From positions 372,001 through 436,000 of the forward strand of contig CAMLMH010000002.1 in assembly GCA_946481315.1 (NCBI GenBank): DNA of 64,000 bases. The letters run 5' to 3'. Below the pieces are notes generated by a model. The model was not told the origin of the DNA, did not search any database, and worked only from the letters and a program-made list of their open reading frames with translations. The DNA comes from an uncultured Bacteriovorax sp. Its GTDB lineage: Bacteria; Bdellovibrionota; Bacteriovoracia; Bacteriovoracales; Bacteriovoracaceae. Shown in pieces: positions 37,101 through 45,165 of the stretch (positions within the stretch are counted from its first letter, which is position 1; each line of letters opens with the position of its first letter). Position numbers and translations under genes: made by a program.

Positions 37101-37460
37101 AAGGATGAAGTTTTTGTGGCCCATCAGATGATTTCTCCGATGCGAAGACTGACCGATCAGCAGCTCTATGGAAAAATGGGAACACACTTTCGCAAAACAT
37201 TTATCAATCGTCCTGGTTTTGATGTGTGGGGAAGAAAGATTGAATTTGATTTTTCGCCAAGACCCTGGATGCTCAAAACTATGCGCCATGCCCGTTTTTT
37301 GAGACCACTTCTGCCACAATGGCATAAACAGGAAAGGGCCATAGCCGAACACATCAGAGAGAAGGTTTTACTCTCAGTCTTGTCTTACCAGGATCTTAAG
37401 GTTCTGGAGAACGTTAAAGGATATCGCCAGGTTCGCTATCAGCACCTTTTGCCTGAATAG
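34119..37460 (+). CDS. Single-chain indolepyruvate (arylpyruvate):ferredoxin oxidoreductase
   Basis: 1113 residues from the ATG at 34119; the frame is open to 33948 but the extension has no similarity. Order of domains: POR alpha-type domain (LYTGYPGSPLADYF), TPP-binding domain (HGDVGCYSLSF, GDSTFFHSGITDISN, LDNDNTAMTGHQ, about 470-560), Fe-S segment (CEDCRVC then Cys13 later; CVSDSYCTKIKACP, about 610-660), gamma-type domain (VTGVGGSGVTTISRVMAE, about 700), and a C-terminal domain found in long single-chain forms. These enzymes convert 2-oxoacids, especially indolepyruvate or phenylpyruvate, to acyl-CoA with ferredoxin reduction. Divergence from the paa genes suggests phenylacetyl-CoA production from phenylalanine. 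Confidence 0.88.
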   Translation: MTTEIYNGNELIIQGALEAGFHLYTGYPGSPLADYFNILHERKKEFQEKGIRVVIANSEANAAAMAGGAKQANRHALVAMKSMGLHVASDALSVGNFANPGTGGVVVVVGDDPWSISTSSPADSRYLFKHLHIPFLDPSTPQELKDWMKTALELSTETSVYQGVLLTTFMAEGGGRVQTGPEKMIDNTLTDLDPATFDLSKNVMVPPNSLKADVTMIKDRFPRVLAALKEKKLDQCMGLAQAKIGFISSGAVFEILKQVLDENHALERFSLYKVAAPFPLIDDLLLPFLQNLDTLIVVEEKRGFLETELAEVIHRHGLKTKILGKRFLHTEGFPVHGGLNYDIIVDKLSVVMQELGLGPCHTTKPGPTLTEVMPRRLPTFCPGCPHRETLSLLKDLRAHLKAQNINLISHGDVGCYSLSFLEPFKEMHNLSAMGQGGALGAGVDLFTTNPSVVLMGDSTFFHSGITDISNSVQMGHDITYILLDNDNTAMTGHQMTPRTGMSVEGKKRPAQDMLQLVSALGVDEALEVNPSDRYFYQNLLREIVMKKGTKVIISNKECGLTFHGRKKATERKLFSQGESVPVQTFYQINTDACEDCRVCVEMTGCPGLSQMHDAYGTKVTIDPQICVSDSYCTKIKACPSFELVEVLNFHPTKYREKRAALAAEILPEPEKRKTLESIANGTDYRMVVTGVGGSGVTTISRVMAEAARSMGGREDIDFKFVDQKGLAQRNGNVTAHLALYKKGKSHAQVTPLGGADVLLSPDLLDGSHHLSFVHHHGLIILDSKFQVPLSLLLDRGLAKEPVNQQELTQKLKSLLGERLKILSMKETAEAHLGKSVYASAMILGAAYQAGVIPFSLTDLEAAFSRTMKKEELSLNLEAFTLGRKLYLGHNVVKTQTVVHKKELLARSVAESALINGIQLQQRFLKDVQTIASIIPVNHNLNEEDIAQYVHDLYLYDRGHKMEDYKKAVMRLTELYQDAELFKLALRTLTKTFFIKDEVFVAHQMISPMRRLTDQQLYGKMGTHFRKTFINRPGFDVWGRKIEFDFSPRPWMLKTMRHARFLRPLLPQWHKQERAIAEHIREKVLLSVLSYQDLKVLENVKGYRQVRYQHLLPE

Positions 37461-37469
37461 CCAATTACC

Positions 37470-37499
37470 AAAAAAAGGCCTGTAGTTTTTACAGGCCTT
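37470..37499 (-). terminator. Perfect hairpin after the oxidoreductase gene, T-run on the minus strand
   Basis: AAGGCCTGTA (37475-37484) and TACAGGCCTT (37490-37499) form a perfect 10-bp stem with a 5-base loop. The A-run 37470-37476 gives seven T residues only when read on the minus strand. On the plus strand no T-run follows, so it would be a weak terminator for the upstream gene. Confidence 0.6.
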
Positions 37500-37616
37500 C
37501 CCAATAAATTTTAGTATTCGCTATACTTGCCTGAAATTAACAGGATTTGGCGCGGGCTTTGCTTTGCTCCATCCTCAGGTAAACATCACCAAAATAAAGG
37601 ACGATTTTGGAGTCAT

Positions 37617-37639
37617 ACTAACACCAGTTTGGTGTCAGT
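37617..37639. repeat. Hairpin in the leader of the 1092-aa protein gene
   Basis: ACTAACACCA and TGGTGTCAGT pair in 9 of 10 positions around a 3-base loop. TTTGGTGTC recurs at about 37665, just before the ribosome-binding site, and could pair with the left arm instead. The rest of the 231-base gap shows no recognised element; TAGTAT or TATACT near 37515-37530 may be a -10 box. Confidence 0.35.
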
Positions 37640-37691
37640 AAGGAACTCGCAAAGTCGCTTATTTGTTTTTGGTGTCGTATAGGGAGATTTT

Positions 37692-40600
37692 ATGGAGCGC
37701 TTTCAACATCTCTTGCTGCTCTTATCGCTGGCCCTCGGGTCCTTATTTCAGACGATCTCTGCGATCGCGGCCGATATTCCGGGCTATATCGGGATACAGA
37801 CCTTTAAACTGCATGACGATCCGGATTTAAGTAATCTCAACCGACGTGCAGATGAAGCTAAGGTCGAACTGGCGCGTGCTGAAGAATATCGCGCTCAAAT
37901 AGATCATCAGGCCGATGTGATTCAAAGAGACATCAATACAATTAAAGGTCGAATGGAGACAATCGCTCGTGAAGTCGAAGGTCTTCAGGCACAAAAGAAA
38001 CAATCAATGGCCGTTTTGGAAGAACTAAAGAAAAATGAAGCAGCTAACGCTGAAGCCATTAAGACGACTCAAAATATTATCGATGGTCTTCAGGCCCAGA
38101 TTCAGGAAAAAAATAAGCAGGCCGGAGCGATGAAACTAGAAATTGCTCCATTGACCACCCGTCTTGAGCAGGTTCGGGCCGATGGCGCACTGGCCGCTAG
38201 AAGAGCAGAGGATGCCCGTATTCGTCTTGCTAACGCTCAGAGAGCTCAACGTGATTATCGTCAGGAGCTAATATCATCCATTCAATACATCAATCGTGAA
38301 GGCGCGCGCGTTGGACAAAACGATGGTGGTAATGACGGCGCAAATCTGGCCCGTAGAATGGGTGGAGAAAAAGGTTCGCGCGATGGCCAGAATGATGGAC
38401 ATAATGAAGGAACGGCCGCAGGACAAGATCGTTACTACAAGCGTGGAGCTGAACAGGGTGAGCGCGATGGTGCGGCCCGGGCACGTTTAGATGGCCAGCG
38501 TGACGGAACAGCTGAAGGAACAATCGCCGGAAATACAAATGCCGCTAATCGCGAGGGGCGTGCTGCAGGGATTGCCCGCGCCGATAAATCTGATGCTGCC
38601 GCCATAGGTATTGCACAAGGGAAGAAGGCCGGATTTGAAAGAGCTGTAACAACAGGCCAGGTAGATGGCCGCAATATCGGTGAATCTGAAACGACGAAAA
38701 AAATGGAAAACAGCACACTTGATCAAAAGCAGCTTAACGGTGCTTTTGCCGGAACTTTTTCCCGTCAGTCACCTGGATACCCGGGAGATTTTAATGGCCC
38801 AGCTTACAATCCAAACGTATTTCAGAGCAAAGAAATTTTAAGAAGAGCTTATGCTGACGGATATAACTTCAACTACAGAGAATACACTCGTTATGAATTC
38901 TCACGTAGAATTGAGGGGGAGTATAACGCCGCTTACGATTCCAGTTACAATAATGCCTATAACATTGCTGTTAACCGCGAATACCCTGCCCACTACGATC
39001 AGGGACGTCGTGAAGCCGATGCTCGCGCTTACGGCCGAGATTACCCGGTGATCAAAGCGGAAGCGTTCCGTATTGCTTTTGAAAGAATGGATTCTAACCC
39101 AAACAGAAATTCGGAAGAATTCAAGCGCACTTACCGTCAGTCAGAAGCTAATGCTTATGCTGAAAGATATGAAGATATCCGTTCAGAAAATTTTGACCGT
39201 GTTGAACTCGAAACCTTCAAAGGCAACATTGCTGAGCAAACTGAAATTTATCGTCAAAAAAGAATTGCTGAAGTCACTGCAATCTATAATAACAATGCTG
39301 TTTTAAAGTTTGTTTCCAGTGACATGCTTGATGCCGGTCTCTCGGGAGTTGCAGCTCTGGATGGTATTTTCCAGCCAGGAGAAAGAACTGTTCACACAAT
39401 AACTGTTAAAAACTTTGGTTTTAAAGAAGCGCAGAATGTTTCCGTTCAGATTGATGGCGGAGCGCTGGTTAAAGTTCCTGCCATTCCTGCCCGTTCCGAA
39501 GTGACAGTAATTGCGGCGGCCGAAGGAAAGGTAAACTCAGGTCTGGGGGCCACTCACCGTACGAATCTTCGTGTTCAGTCAGCTCTTAATACAAAAGATG
39601 CAGTAGAAGGCCGTCACTTTGATCGCATTCAAAATGCAACTCTTAAAGAAGCTGATCAAAAAGCAGTGCGCGTAGCTTTCCCGATCGCTCTTGGCGGAAT
39701 GTCTCTTGAAGGGCAATTATTAAAAGGTCAGAAAAATAAGCTTAAACTGACACTGACAAATAATTCTAAACGCGCTTATAAAGGTAACCTGAAAATTAAA
39801 CTTGTGACTAACTCTCAGACAGGAATTATTGCAAAAGACTTTAATGATCTTACTGAACTTTCTGGATCAGTTGGTCTAAGTGATGCAGAAGTTCTGGTAA
39901 CAAGTGAAAACGATGTTTACCGCGATCTGGCCATCAGTGCCTCAATTGAACAAAATGGTGTGAAGATTGGTGAACTTTCATCTGACTTCATCACAATGGC
40001 GAAGGCCCAGTTTCTGGATAAAGGTAAACTTCCGGTTCTGGTTGCTAATTCAGACGCTCATTTAAGAGAATTGCTGGATGCACTAAGCGCAGTAGGCGGA
40101 ACTGAAAAAGTTGCTGTACTGGATTTATCGCTGGCCGCACTAAATGCCGGAACTCTTGCTAATGGTCTTTCCGGAAAAGTGCTTCTGGTTGTTGATGATG
40201 TGAACGGATCGAGCCTTAGATCACTTAATGCTTTCATTGGTAAATCAAAATCTTCTACATTCATCATGATTGATGAACATGCTGCCGGTTTAAAAAATGC
40301 TCAGTCTCTTGGTTCTTTGAAGGATGCTGCTAAACTTAACCTGGATAAACGCTTGTTGATTTTCACAAATCAGCACCGTGCGGCCGGAGTTTTAAAATCA
40401 TCAGTTTTCATGCAGTCGAGCCTGCGCAACTTTACTAATGATCTGGAGCTTGCTCAGACTTTGACATTGACTGCTCCGGAAATGCTGGCAGAACTTAAAG
40501 CAAAAGTAAGCCCGGCGAGCTTCTCAACTCCAAATCAGACAATCAAGATTTACTCTCTGAAAGCTCTTGCTGAAGTTCTGAACATCAACGTTGCTTATGA

Positions 40601-40970
40601 TGAATCAGGTGGGATCTTTAACCGTGACCGCAAATGGCCTGACATGCTGGAAAAAGACGGCACTCTTTTCATGAACCAGCTGCGTGCGGCATCAAAAGGT
40701 GATGTTGTTGAATCAAAACTTCCTTATGTTCTTGCTGCTCTTGCCATGAAAGATACAATTTCAAGTGCAATGGACCGAGGTGATGGCATCTGGAGAGAAA
40801 TGAAGCTTAAGATCAGAAATACAACAAATGGTGTTCTGAATGATATGGAAGATGATTTCATCAAAAGTTTCAGAAAGAATTTTAAGGATCTGGCATCAAG
40901 AGCAAATGCTCAGCTTGAATTACACCGTCCTTTTTATATCGCTCCACCAGCTAACAATGGCAATATCTAA
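37692..40970 (+). CDS. Large secreted protein with coiled coil, glycine-tetrad and tyrosine-tetrad repeats
   Basis: 1092 residues with a signal peptide (LLLLLSLALGSLFQTISAIAA). Residues about 45-195 are a long coiled coil. About 205-330 have Gly at every fourth position (GQNDGHNEGTAAG, DGQRDGTAEGTIAG). About 370-510 have Tyr or Phe at similar spacing (EYNAAYDSSYNNAYNIAV). A beta-sandwich like CARDB follows near 555-630 (PGERTVHTITVKNFGFKEAQ), then about 450 residues of alpha/beta and helical sequence. No family is recognised for the whole. The design suggests an exported structural or surface protein. The 3' end overlaps the subtilase gene by 14 bases. Confidence 0.75.
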   Translation: MERFQHLLLLLSLALGSLFQTISAIAADIPGYIGIQTFKLHDDPDLSNLNRRADEAKVELARAEEYRAQIDHQADVIQRDINTIKGRMETIAREVEGLQAQKKQSMAVLEELKKNEAANAEAIKTTQNIIDGLQAQIQEKNKQAGAMKLEIAPLTTRLEQVRADGALAARRAEDARIRLANAQRAQRDYRQELISSIQYINREGARVGQNDGGNDGANLARRMGGEKGSRDGQNDGHNEGTAAGQDRYYKRGAEQGERDGAARARLDGQRDGTAEGTIAGNTNAANREGRAAGIARADKSDAAAIGIAQGKKAGFERAVTTGQVDGRNIGESETTKKMENSTLDQKQLNGAFAGTFSRQSPGYPGDFNGPAYNPNVFQSKEILRRAYADGYNFNYREYTRYEFSRRIEGEYNAAYDSSYNNAYNIAVNREYPAHYDQGRREADARAYGRDYPVIKAEAFRIAFERMDSNPNRNSEEFKRTYRQSEANAYAERYEDIRSENFDRVELETFKGNIAEQTEIYRQKRIAEVTAIYNNNAVLKFVSSDMLDAGLSGVAALDGIFQPGERTVHTITVKNFGFKEAQNVSVQIDGGALVKVPAIPARSEVTVIAAAEGKVNSGLGATHRTNLRVQSALNTKDAVEGRHFDRIQNATLKEADQKAVRVAFPIALGGMSLEGQLLKGQKNKLKLTLTNNSKRAYKGNLKIKLVTNSQTGIIAKDFNDLTELSGSVGLSDAEVLVTSENDVYRDLAISASIEQNGVKIGELSSDFITMAKAQFLDKGKLPVLVANSDAHLRELLDALSAVGGTEKVAVLDLSLAALNAGTLANGLSGKVLLVVDDVNGSSLRSLNAFIGKSKSSTFIMIDEHAAGLKNAQSLGSLKDAAKLNLDKRLLIFTNQHRAAGVLKSSVFMQSSLRNFTNDLELAQTLTLTAPEMLAELKAKVSPASFSTPNQTIKIYSLKALAEVLNINVAYDESGGIFNRDRKWPDMLEKDGTLFMNQLRAASKGDVVESKLPYVLAALAMKDTISSAMDRGDGIWREMKLKIRNTTNGVLNDMEDDFIKSFRKNFKDLASRANAQLELHRPFYIAPPANNGNI

Positions 40971-41781
40971 TTCAGTCATCAGACCGGTCTTCGGACCGGT
41001 CTTTTTTTTAACTATCTTTTTATCTTTTAGCTGTCTGCAATCTGCCGCTGCAGATGAAATAAAATTGGCCATTATCGACAGTGGTTTTTGTCCGGAATCA
41101 AGGGCCCCATCTACAAAAGTCAAAATTGATAAACCACTCGATATGACCGGAACCCTCAATTTCAATTGTGCTGCTTATACGAAGAAAGAAAAACAAACGT
41201 CCCGGCGGTTTCACGGCCAATGGGTCCTCGAAACTTTTTTGGGGGCCTTGAAAACGAAACACAGCGTACGAATCGTGCCACTTATTGTTTTTGACAAAGA
41301 AGGCAATCAACAGGAAGAGGCCTGGAAAAAATCACTGGATTTTATTAAAAAAGAAGGTATCAACCTAACGATAGCGGCCCTGGGGTTTAACACTCCGAAG
41401 GCGATAAATTCCGAACTCAGCGGCATCTGGATGGTGGCATCCGGCAAAGCAGAAGGAAACATCAAAAAAGAGATGACGTTTTTTCCGCATATGCTTGCAC
41501 CAAAAGAAAATCTTATTTTGATTGGTGATTTTTTTAGTTCCCCGGGCAGATCTGATCTCTACGATCAGAATCTTCTCTATCAGGAATTTATTGATTTTCA
41601 TTTTGCTGAAGGGGGAGGGCACTTCAAAGGGACTTCCAGAGCAGTTGCTCTTGCAGGGGCCCGTGCCTTAAATATTTGCGCTGAGCAACTGCATTTGCCC
41701 GCTCAATTTCGCCAATGTCTGCAGAAAAATGCCAAAAAACATCGTGACCCGTTTCTAAAAAAAGATTTCCTGTCGTTTTAA
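40957..41781 (+). CDS. Small subtilisin-like serine protease (S8), exported
   Basis: 274 residues from the ATG at 40957; earlier in-frame starts lie inside the preceding gene. The signal peptide core is FFLTIFLSFSCLQSAAA. The triad segments are recognisable: IKLAIIDSGF (Asp), RFHGQWVLETF (His) and FKGTSRAVALAGA (Ser in GTSxA). At about 245 mature residues it is near the minimum for an S8 domain, and the oxyanion Asn segment (about IAALGFN) is only loosely matched. It overlaps the preceding gene by 14 bases, and a strong terminator hairpin lies inside its signal-peptide codons. Confidence 0.75.
   Translation: MAISNSVIRPVFGPVFFLTIFLSFSCLQSAAADEIKLAIIDSGFCPESRAPSTKVKIDKPLDMTGTLNFNCAAYTKKEKQTSRRFHGQWVLETFLGALKTKHSVRIVPLIVFDKEGNQQEEAWKKSLDFIKKEGINLTIAALGFNTPKAINSELSGIWMVASGKAEGNIKKEMTFFPHMLAPKENLILIGDFFSSPGRSDLYDQNLLYQEFIDFHFAEGGGHFKGTSRAVALAGARALNICAEQLHLPAQFRQCLQKNAKKHRDPFLKKDFLSF
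40982..41009 (+). terminator. Intrinsic terminator inside the 5' end of the subtilase gene
   Basis: GACCGGTC-TTCG-GACCGGTC (40982-41001): an 8-bp GC-rich stem capped by a UUCG tetraloop, followed by eight T residues (41002-41009). It is 12 bases after the stop codon of the 1092-aa gene but within codons 9-18 of the downstream gene. Confidence 0.9.
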
Positions 41782-41805
41782 AACCATCGTGTGTAAGATA
41801 GACGC

Positions 41806-43137
41806 ATGAAAGAATCAGTATCGGCCGTCTTTGTCACTGACAGTGAAGTTTATTTTATCAAACGCCAGAACTATCTCCTGGTGTTTCCCGGCTATCATGC
41901 AACCCCCGGTGGAAAAGTTGATGCTACCGACAGCACTGTTCCTCTCACACATTCTCTCTGGCCTTCGCATATCCGTCCACAAATCCTGCACGCCCTTATC
42001 CGGGAGGTGAAGGAAGAATTAAACTATGACCTGGAAAAAGGTGTAGAAAACGGAGAAGTCGAAAGTATCCATGATATCGGCGTGGCCATTACTCCTGAAT
42101 TTAATCCTTATCGATTTAAAAACTATTACTTTAAAATAAAACTTAAAGAAAAAAAGAATTTCATCTTCGATCAATCGGAAGTTGAATACGCAGAATGGAC
42201 AACGGCCACCGATTTACTTGCCCGTTACCATCGAGGTGAAATACTGGCCGTGCCTCCGGCGATAATGCTTCTGAAAGCATTTACTGCAGATCCGGACCTG
42301 AAGACTCCGGTCAATATGACATTACCTCATGACCCCGAAACTGAAGTGCCGATGATTGAATCCATTTTTGGAGTCCGTCAGTTTCTTCCGCTCTCCAATA
42401 CTTTTCCTCCCGCAAACCGGACAAATGCTTTTATCATTGGTGATGAAGGTGAAGTGAAATACTTAATTGATCCAAGTCCGGCAAACAGTGAAGAACTTAA
42501 AAAATTTCTGAAGTCTGTGAACAAAATCGGTTTTGACAGAATTTTTATTACTCATCATCATCCGGATCATTATGAATTCTCCCGAGACATTGCTCAAAAA
42601 TATAATGTCCCGATGGAAATGAGCGAATACACCTATCAAAAAATAGGTGCTGCTTATTTTCAGGATATCAAAGTGACTTTCCGGTATGACCAGGAAGTCC
42701 TCACCAAAAGTCTCGGGCAGGAAATAATGATCTATGCAATGCCCGGTCACGATGAAGGCCAGCTCACACTGGCCCCCCGGAACCTGAACTGGTTTTTTGC
42801 CGGCGATCTCATTCAGACGATCGGCACTGTGGTCATCGGAGATGAAGAAGGGAACATGCAGAAGTACTTTCAGTCTTTGCAGAAAATTATCGATATGAAA
42901 CCCAAATGCATTATTCCCAGCCACGGAATCATTATTGGCGGAGTCAATAAACTGGTTGAAACGCTGGAACACCGGAAAAAAAGAGAGTCACAAATAATCT
43001 CTCTAATGAAAGACGGGAAAACCAACGAAGAAATACTGGACGTTGTTTATGAAGGACTTAAGCCGGAGCTTAAGCCCTATGCCATGAAACAAATCATTGC
43101 TCATCAGATTAAAATTAAGGACGAAAATCTTTTATAA
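41806..43137 (+). CDS. Nudix domain fused to LACTB2-like MBL hydrolase
   Basis: 443 residues. Residues 1-165 form a Nudix domain: ATPGGKVD, then after an insertion of about 25 residues REVKEELNYDL; such insertions occur in RP2/NUDT19-like CoA-hydrolysing members. Residues about 180-440 are an MBL domain with THHHPDHYEF, MPGHDEGQ, FAGDLIQT and IPSHG, followed by a winged-helix-like C-terminus as in LACTB2-type proteins. The fusion suggests stepwise hydrolysis of a nucleotide-linked or CoA-type substrate, which is inference. The 3' end overlaps acs by 23 bases, convergent. Confidence 0.85.
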   Translation: MKESVSAVFVTDSEVYFIKRQNYLLVFPGYHATPGGKVDATDSTVPLTHSLWPSHIRPQILHALIREVKEELNYDLEKGVENGEVESIHDIGVAITPEFNPYRFKNYYFKIKLKEKKNFIFDQSEVEYAEWTTATDLLARYHRGEILAVPPAIMLLKAFTADPDLKTPVNMTLPHDPETEVPMIESIFGVRQFLPLSNTFPPANRTNAFIIGDEGEVKYLIDPSPANSEELKKFLKSVNKIGFDRIFITHHHPDHYEFSRDIAQKYNVPMEMSEYTYQKIGAAYFQDIKVTFRYDQEVLTKSLGQEIMIYAMPGHDEGQLTLAPRNLNWFFAGDLIQTIGTVVIGDEEGNMQKYFQSLQKIIDMKPKCIIPSHGIIIGGVNKLVETLEHRKKRESQIISLMKDGKTNEEILDVVYEGLKPELKPYAMKQIIAHQIKIKDENLL

Positions 43138-44962
43138 TCTTATCCACGCTCTCAGGATTTAGCAGTGTAGAAGTGTCCCCGATATTAGAGAGATCGTTCT
43201 CCACAATTTTTCTCAAAATTCTGCGCATAATTTTTCCCGAGCGTGTGCGCGGCAGACCTTCTACCACCTGGATGCGGTCTGGTTTTGCAATTGGCCCGAT
43301 AATTTTTTGCACACATTCCTTTATACCATTTTCCAGCGCGGCCTGATCAGTAATTTCTTTAGTACAGATCACAAAGGCCATGAGTCCTTGCCCTTTAATG
43401 GGATGCGGGAATCCAACAACGGCACTTTCAATGACATCTTCATGTTCGTTAATGGCCTCTTCCACCTCGGCCGTACCTATCCTGTGCCCGGAGACATTGA
43501 TGACATCATCCACCCGGCCGGTAATGCGGAAATAACCATCTTCATCTCTTCTGGCCCCATCACCGGTGAAATAATAACCCGGATAAGTTGAAAAATAAGT
43601 TTGAATAAATCGTTCGTGATCGCCATAAATTGTACGCGCAAGTGATGGCCAGGGAGTCTTCAAACAAAGATTTCCGGTTGCAACCAATTCATCAATCTCA
43701 GCACCTTTTTCATCCATCAACACAGGCTCGATTCCATCAAGAGGAAGTGTTGCATGCGCTGGTTTTAATTTTGTAAGCCCGGCCCGCGGGGAAATCATTA
43801 TTCCGCCTGTCTCCGTCTGCCACCAGGTATCAACAATAGGACAGCGTTCTTTACCAACATGCTTGTAATACCACTGCCAGGCCTCTTCATTAATCGGCTC
43901 GCCAACCGACCCCAGCACTTTTAACGACTTCATGGGGAAGCGATCCGGAATTTCGTGTCCAAATTTTTCCAGAGAACGAATGGCCGTTGGTGCAGTGTAA
44001 AGATGAGTGATTTGATGCTTTTCGACGACTTCCCAAAAACGGGCAGGCGTCGGGTATGTTGGAGCACCTTCAAACATCACTGTCGTGGCCCCATTTAACA
44101 GCGGACCATATGTGAGATAGCTATGGCCGGTTATCCAGCCTATATCTGCTGTACACCAGAAAATATCGTTTTCTTTATACTGAAAAACATCTTTAAAAGT
44201 TTTTCCAATATGCACCATATATCCCGCAGTCGTATGCAGCAGTCCCTTAGGCTTTCCGGTTGATCCTGATGTATAAAGAATGAACAATGGATCTTCGGCA
44301 CCCACTGCTACACTTGGACAATACAAATCAGCGTCTTTTATCAGCACGTCGTAGTAATAATCGCGGCCGGCGCGCATTTCAACTTTTTCTTGTGTCCGCT
44401 TTACAACGAGGACGCATTCAACAGAATTTAGTACTTCAATGGCCTCATCCACCATTTTTTTCAGCGGAATAACCTTATCACCCCTCAAGGCCCCATCATG
44501 GGTGACAATCACTTTAGCTTTTGAATCTTCCAGACGACCACGCAGTGAAAGCGGGGAGAATCCACCGAAGACAACCGTATGAACAGCACCGATGCGGGCA
44601 CAGGCCAGAATTCCCATCATCAGTTCCGGAGTCATTCCCATATAAAAACAAACAACATCTCCTTTTTTTACTCCGCGAGACTTGAGCAGATTGGCAAACC
44701 GGCAAACCGCCAGATGCAATTCCCCGTAGGTAAAATGCTGAGACGGCATTTTTGGATCGTTTGGTTCAAAGATCAGTGCTTTTTTCTGTCTGCGATTTTC
44801 CAGGTGACGATCGAGACAGTTGTCGGTGATGTTTAACTCCGCACCGACAAACCATTGCACATCGACCTTTTTGAAATCTCCCGTGACGACCTGATCCCAC
44901 TTTCTCTTCCAGACATACGAATGGGCCACTTCACTCCAAAAATTCTTCAGTTCCTCTTTCAT
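43115..44962 (-). CDS. acs: Acetyl-CoA synthetase
   Basis: 615 residues, slightly shorter than the usual 650. Adenylation motifs are complete: YTSGSTGKPKG, TWWQTETGG, YFTGDGARRDEDGYF and GRVDDVINVSGHRIG. The lysine needed for adenylation, also the target of regulatory acetylation, is in PRTRSGKIMRRIL. The enzyme activates acetate to acetyl-CoA through acetyl-AMP. Propionate or another short acid is a possible alternative substrate. A single-gene unit, with a Shine-Dalgarno-like AAGGGG upstream. Confidence 0.95.
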   Translation of the reverse strand: MKEELKNFWSEVAHSYVWKRKWDQVVTGDFKKVDVQWFVGAELNITDNCLDRHLENRRQKKALIFEPNDPKMPSQHFTYGELHLAVCRFANLLKSRGVKKGDVVCFYMGMTPELMMGILACARIGAVHTVVFGGFSPLSLRGRLEDSKAKVIVTHDGALRGDKVIPLKKMVDEAIEVLNSVECVLVVKRTQEKVEMRAGRDYYYDVLIKDADLYCPSVAVGAEDPLFILYTSGSTGKPKGLLHTTAGYMVHIGKTFKDVFQYKENDIFWCTADIGWITGHSYLTYGPLLNGATTVMFEGAPTYPTPARFWEVVEKHQITHLYTAPTAIRSLEKFGHEIPDRFPMKSLKVLGSVGEPINEEAWQWYYKHVGKERCPIVDTWWQTETGGIMISPRAGLTKLKPAHATLPLDGIEPVLMDEKGAEIDELVATGNLCLKTPWPSLARTIYGDHERFIQTYFSTYPGYYFTGDGARRDEDGYFRITGRVDDVINVSGHRIGTAEVEEAINEHEDVIESAVVGFPHPIKGQGLMAFVICTKEITDQAALENGIKECVQKIIGPIAKPDRIQVVEGLPRTRSGKIMRRILRKIVENDLSNIGDTSTLLNPESVDKIIKDFRP

Positions 44963-45030
44963 GCTTCTTTGTCCCCTTAAGGTTGATCTCCTTAAAGTGT
45001 AGTTTACTTTTCACGCAGTTAGAAGCTCAT

Positions 45031-45063
45031 GCCGATTTTTTGAGTCAGAAAAAACTCATCGGC
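45031..45063. repeat. Interrupted inverted repeat between acs and the next gene
   Basis: GCCGA (45031) and TGAGT (45041) can pair with ACTCA (45054) and TCGGC (45059), giving 10 bp with a 6-base bulge and an 8-base loop. It may be a transcription or binding signal in the 203-base divergent region. Confidence 0.25.
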
Positions 45064-45118
45064 CGGCAAAGCTAATGCCGCAAAACTCAATGTTTATCTG
45101 TCATGACGAGCAAAACGC

Positions 45119-45145
45119 TCAAGTTTTTAGCTGGTTATCCGATAC
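45119..45145 (+). promoter_or_regulatory. Sigma-28 (FliA)-type promoter
   Basis: TCAAGTTT (45119-45126) and TCCGATAC (45138-45145) match TAAAGTTT-N11-GCCGATAA in 7 of 8 and 6 of 8 positions with exactly 11 bases between. The ribosome-binding site GAGGAG at 45154 and ATG at 45166 follow at a natural distance. Confidence 0.65.
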
Positions 45146-45165
45146 AATAGTCTGAGGAGTTCTTT

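Noticed and set aside
38290..38730. Long minus-strand ORFs under the glycine-rich region
   Set aside because: They mirror the periodic codons of the plus-strand protein (shadow ORFs) and lack starts with ribosome-binding sites.
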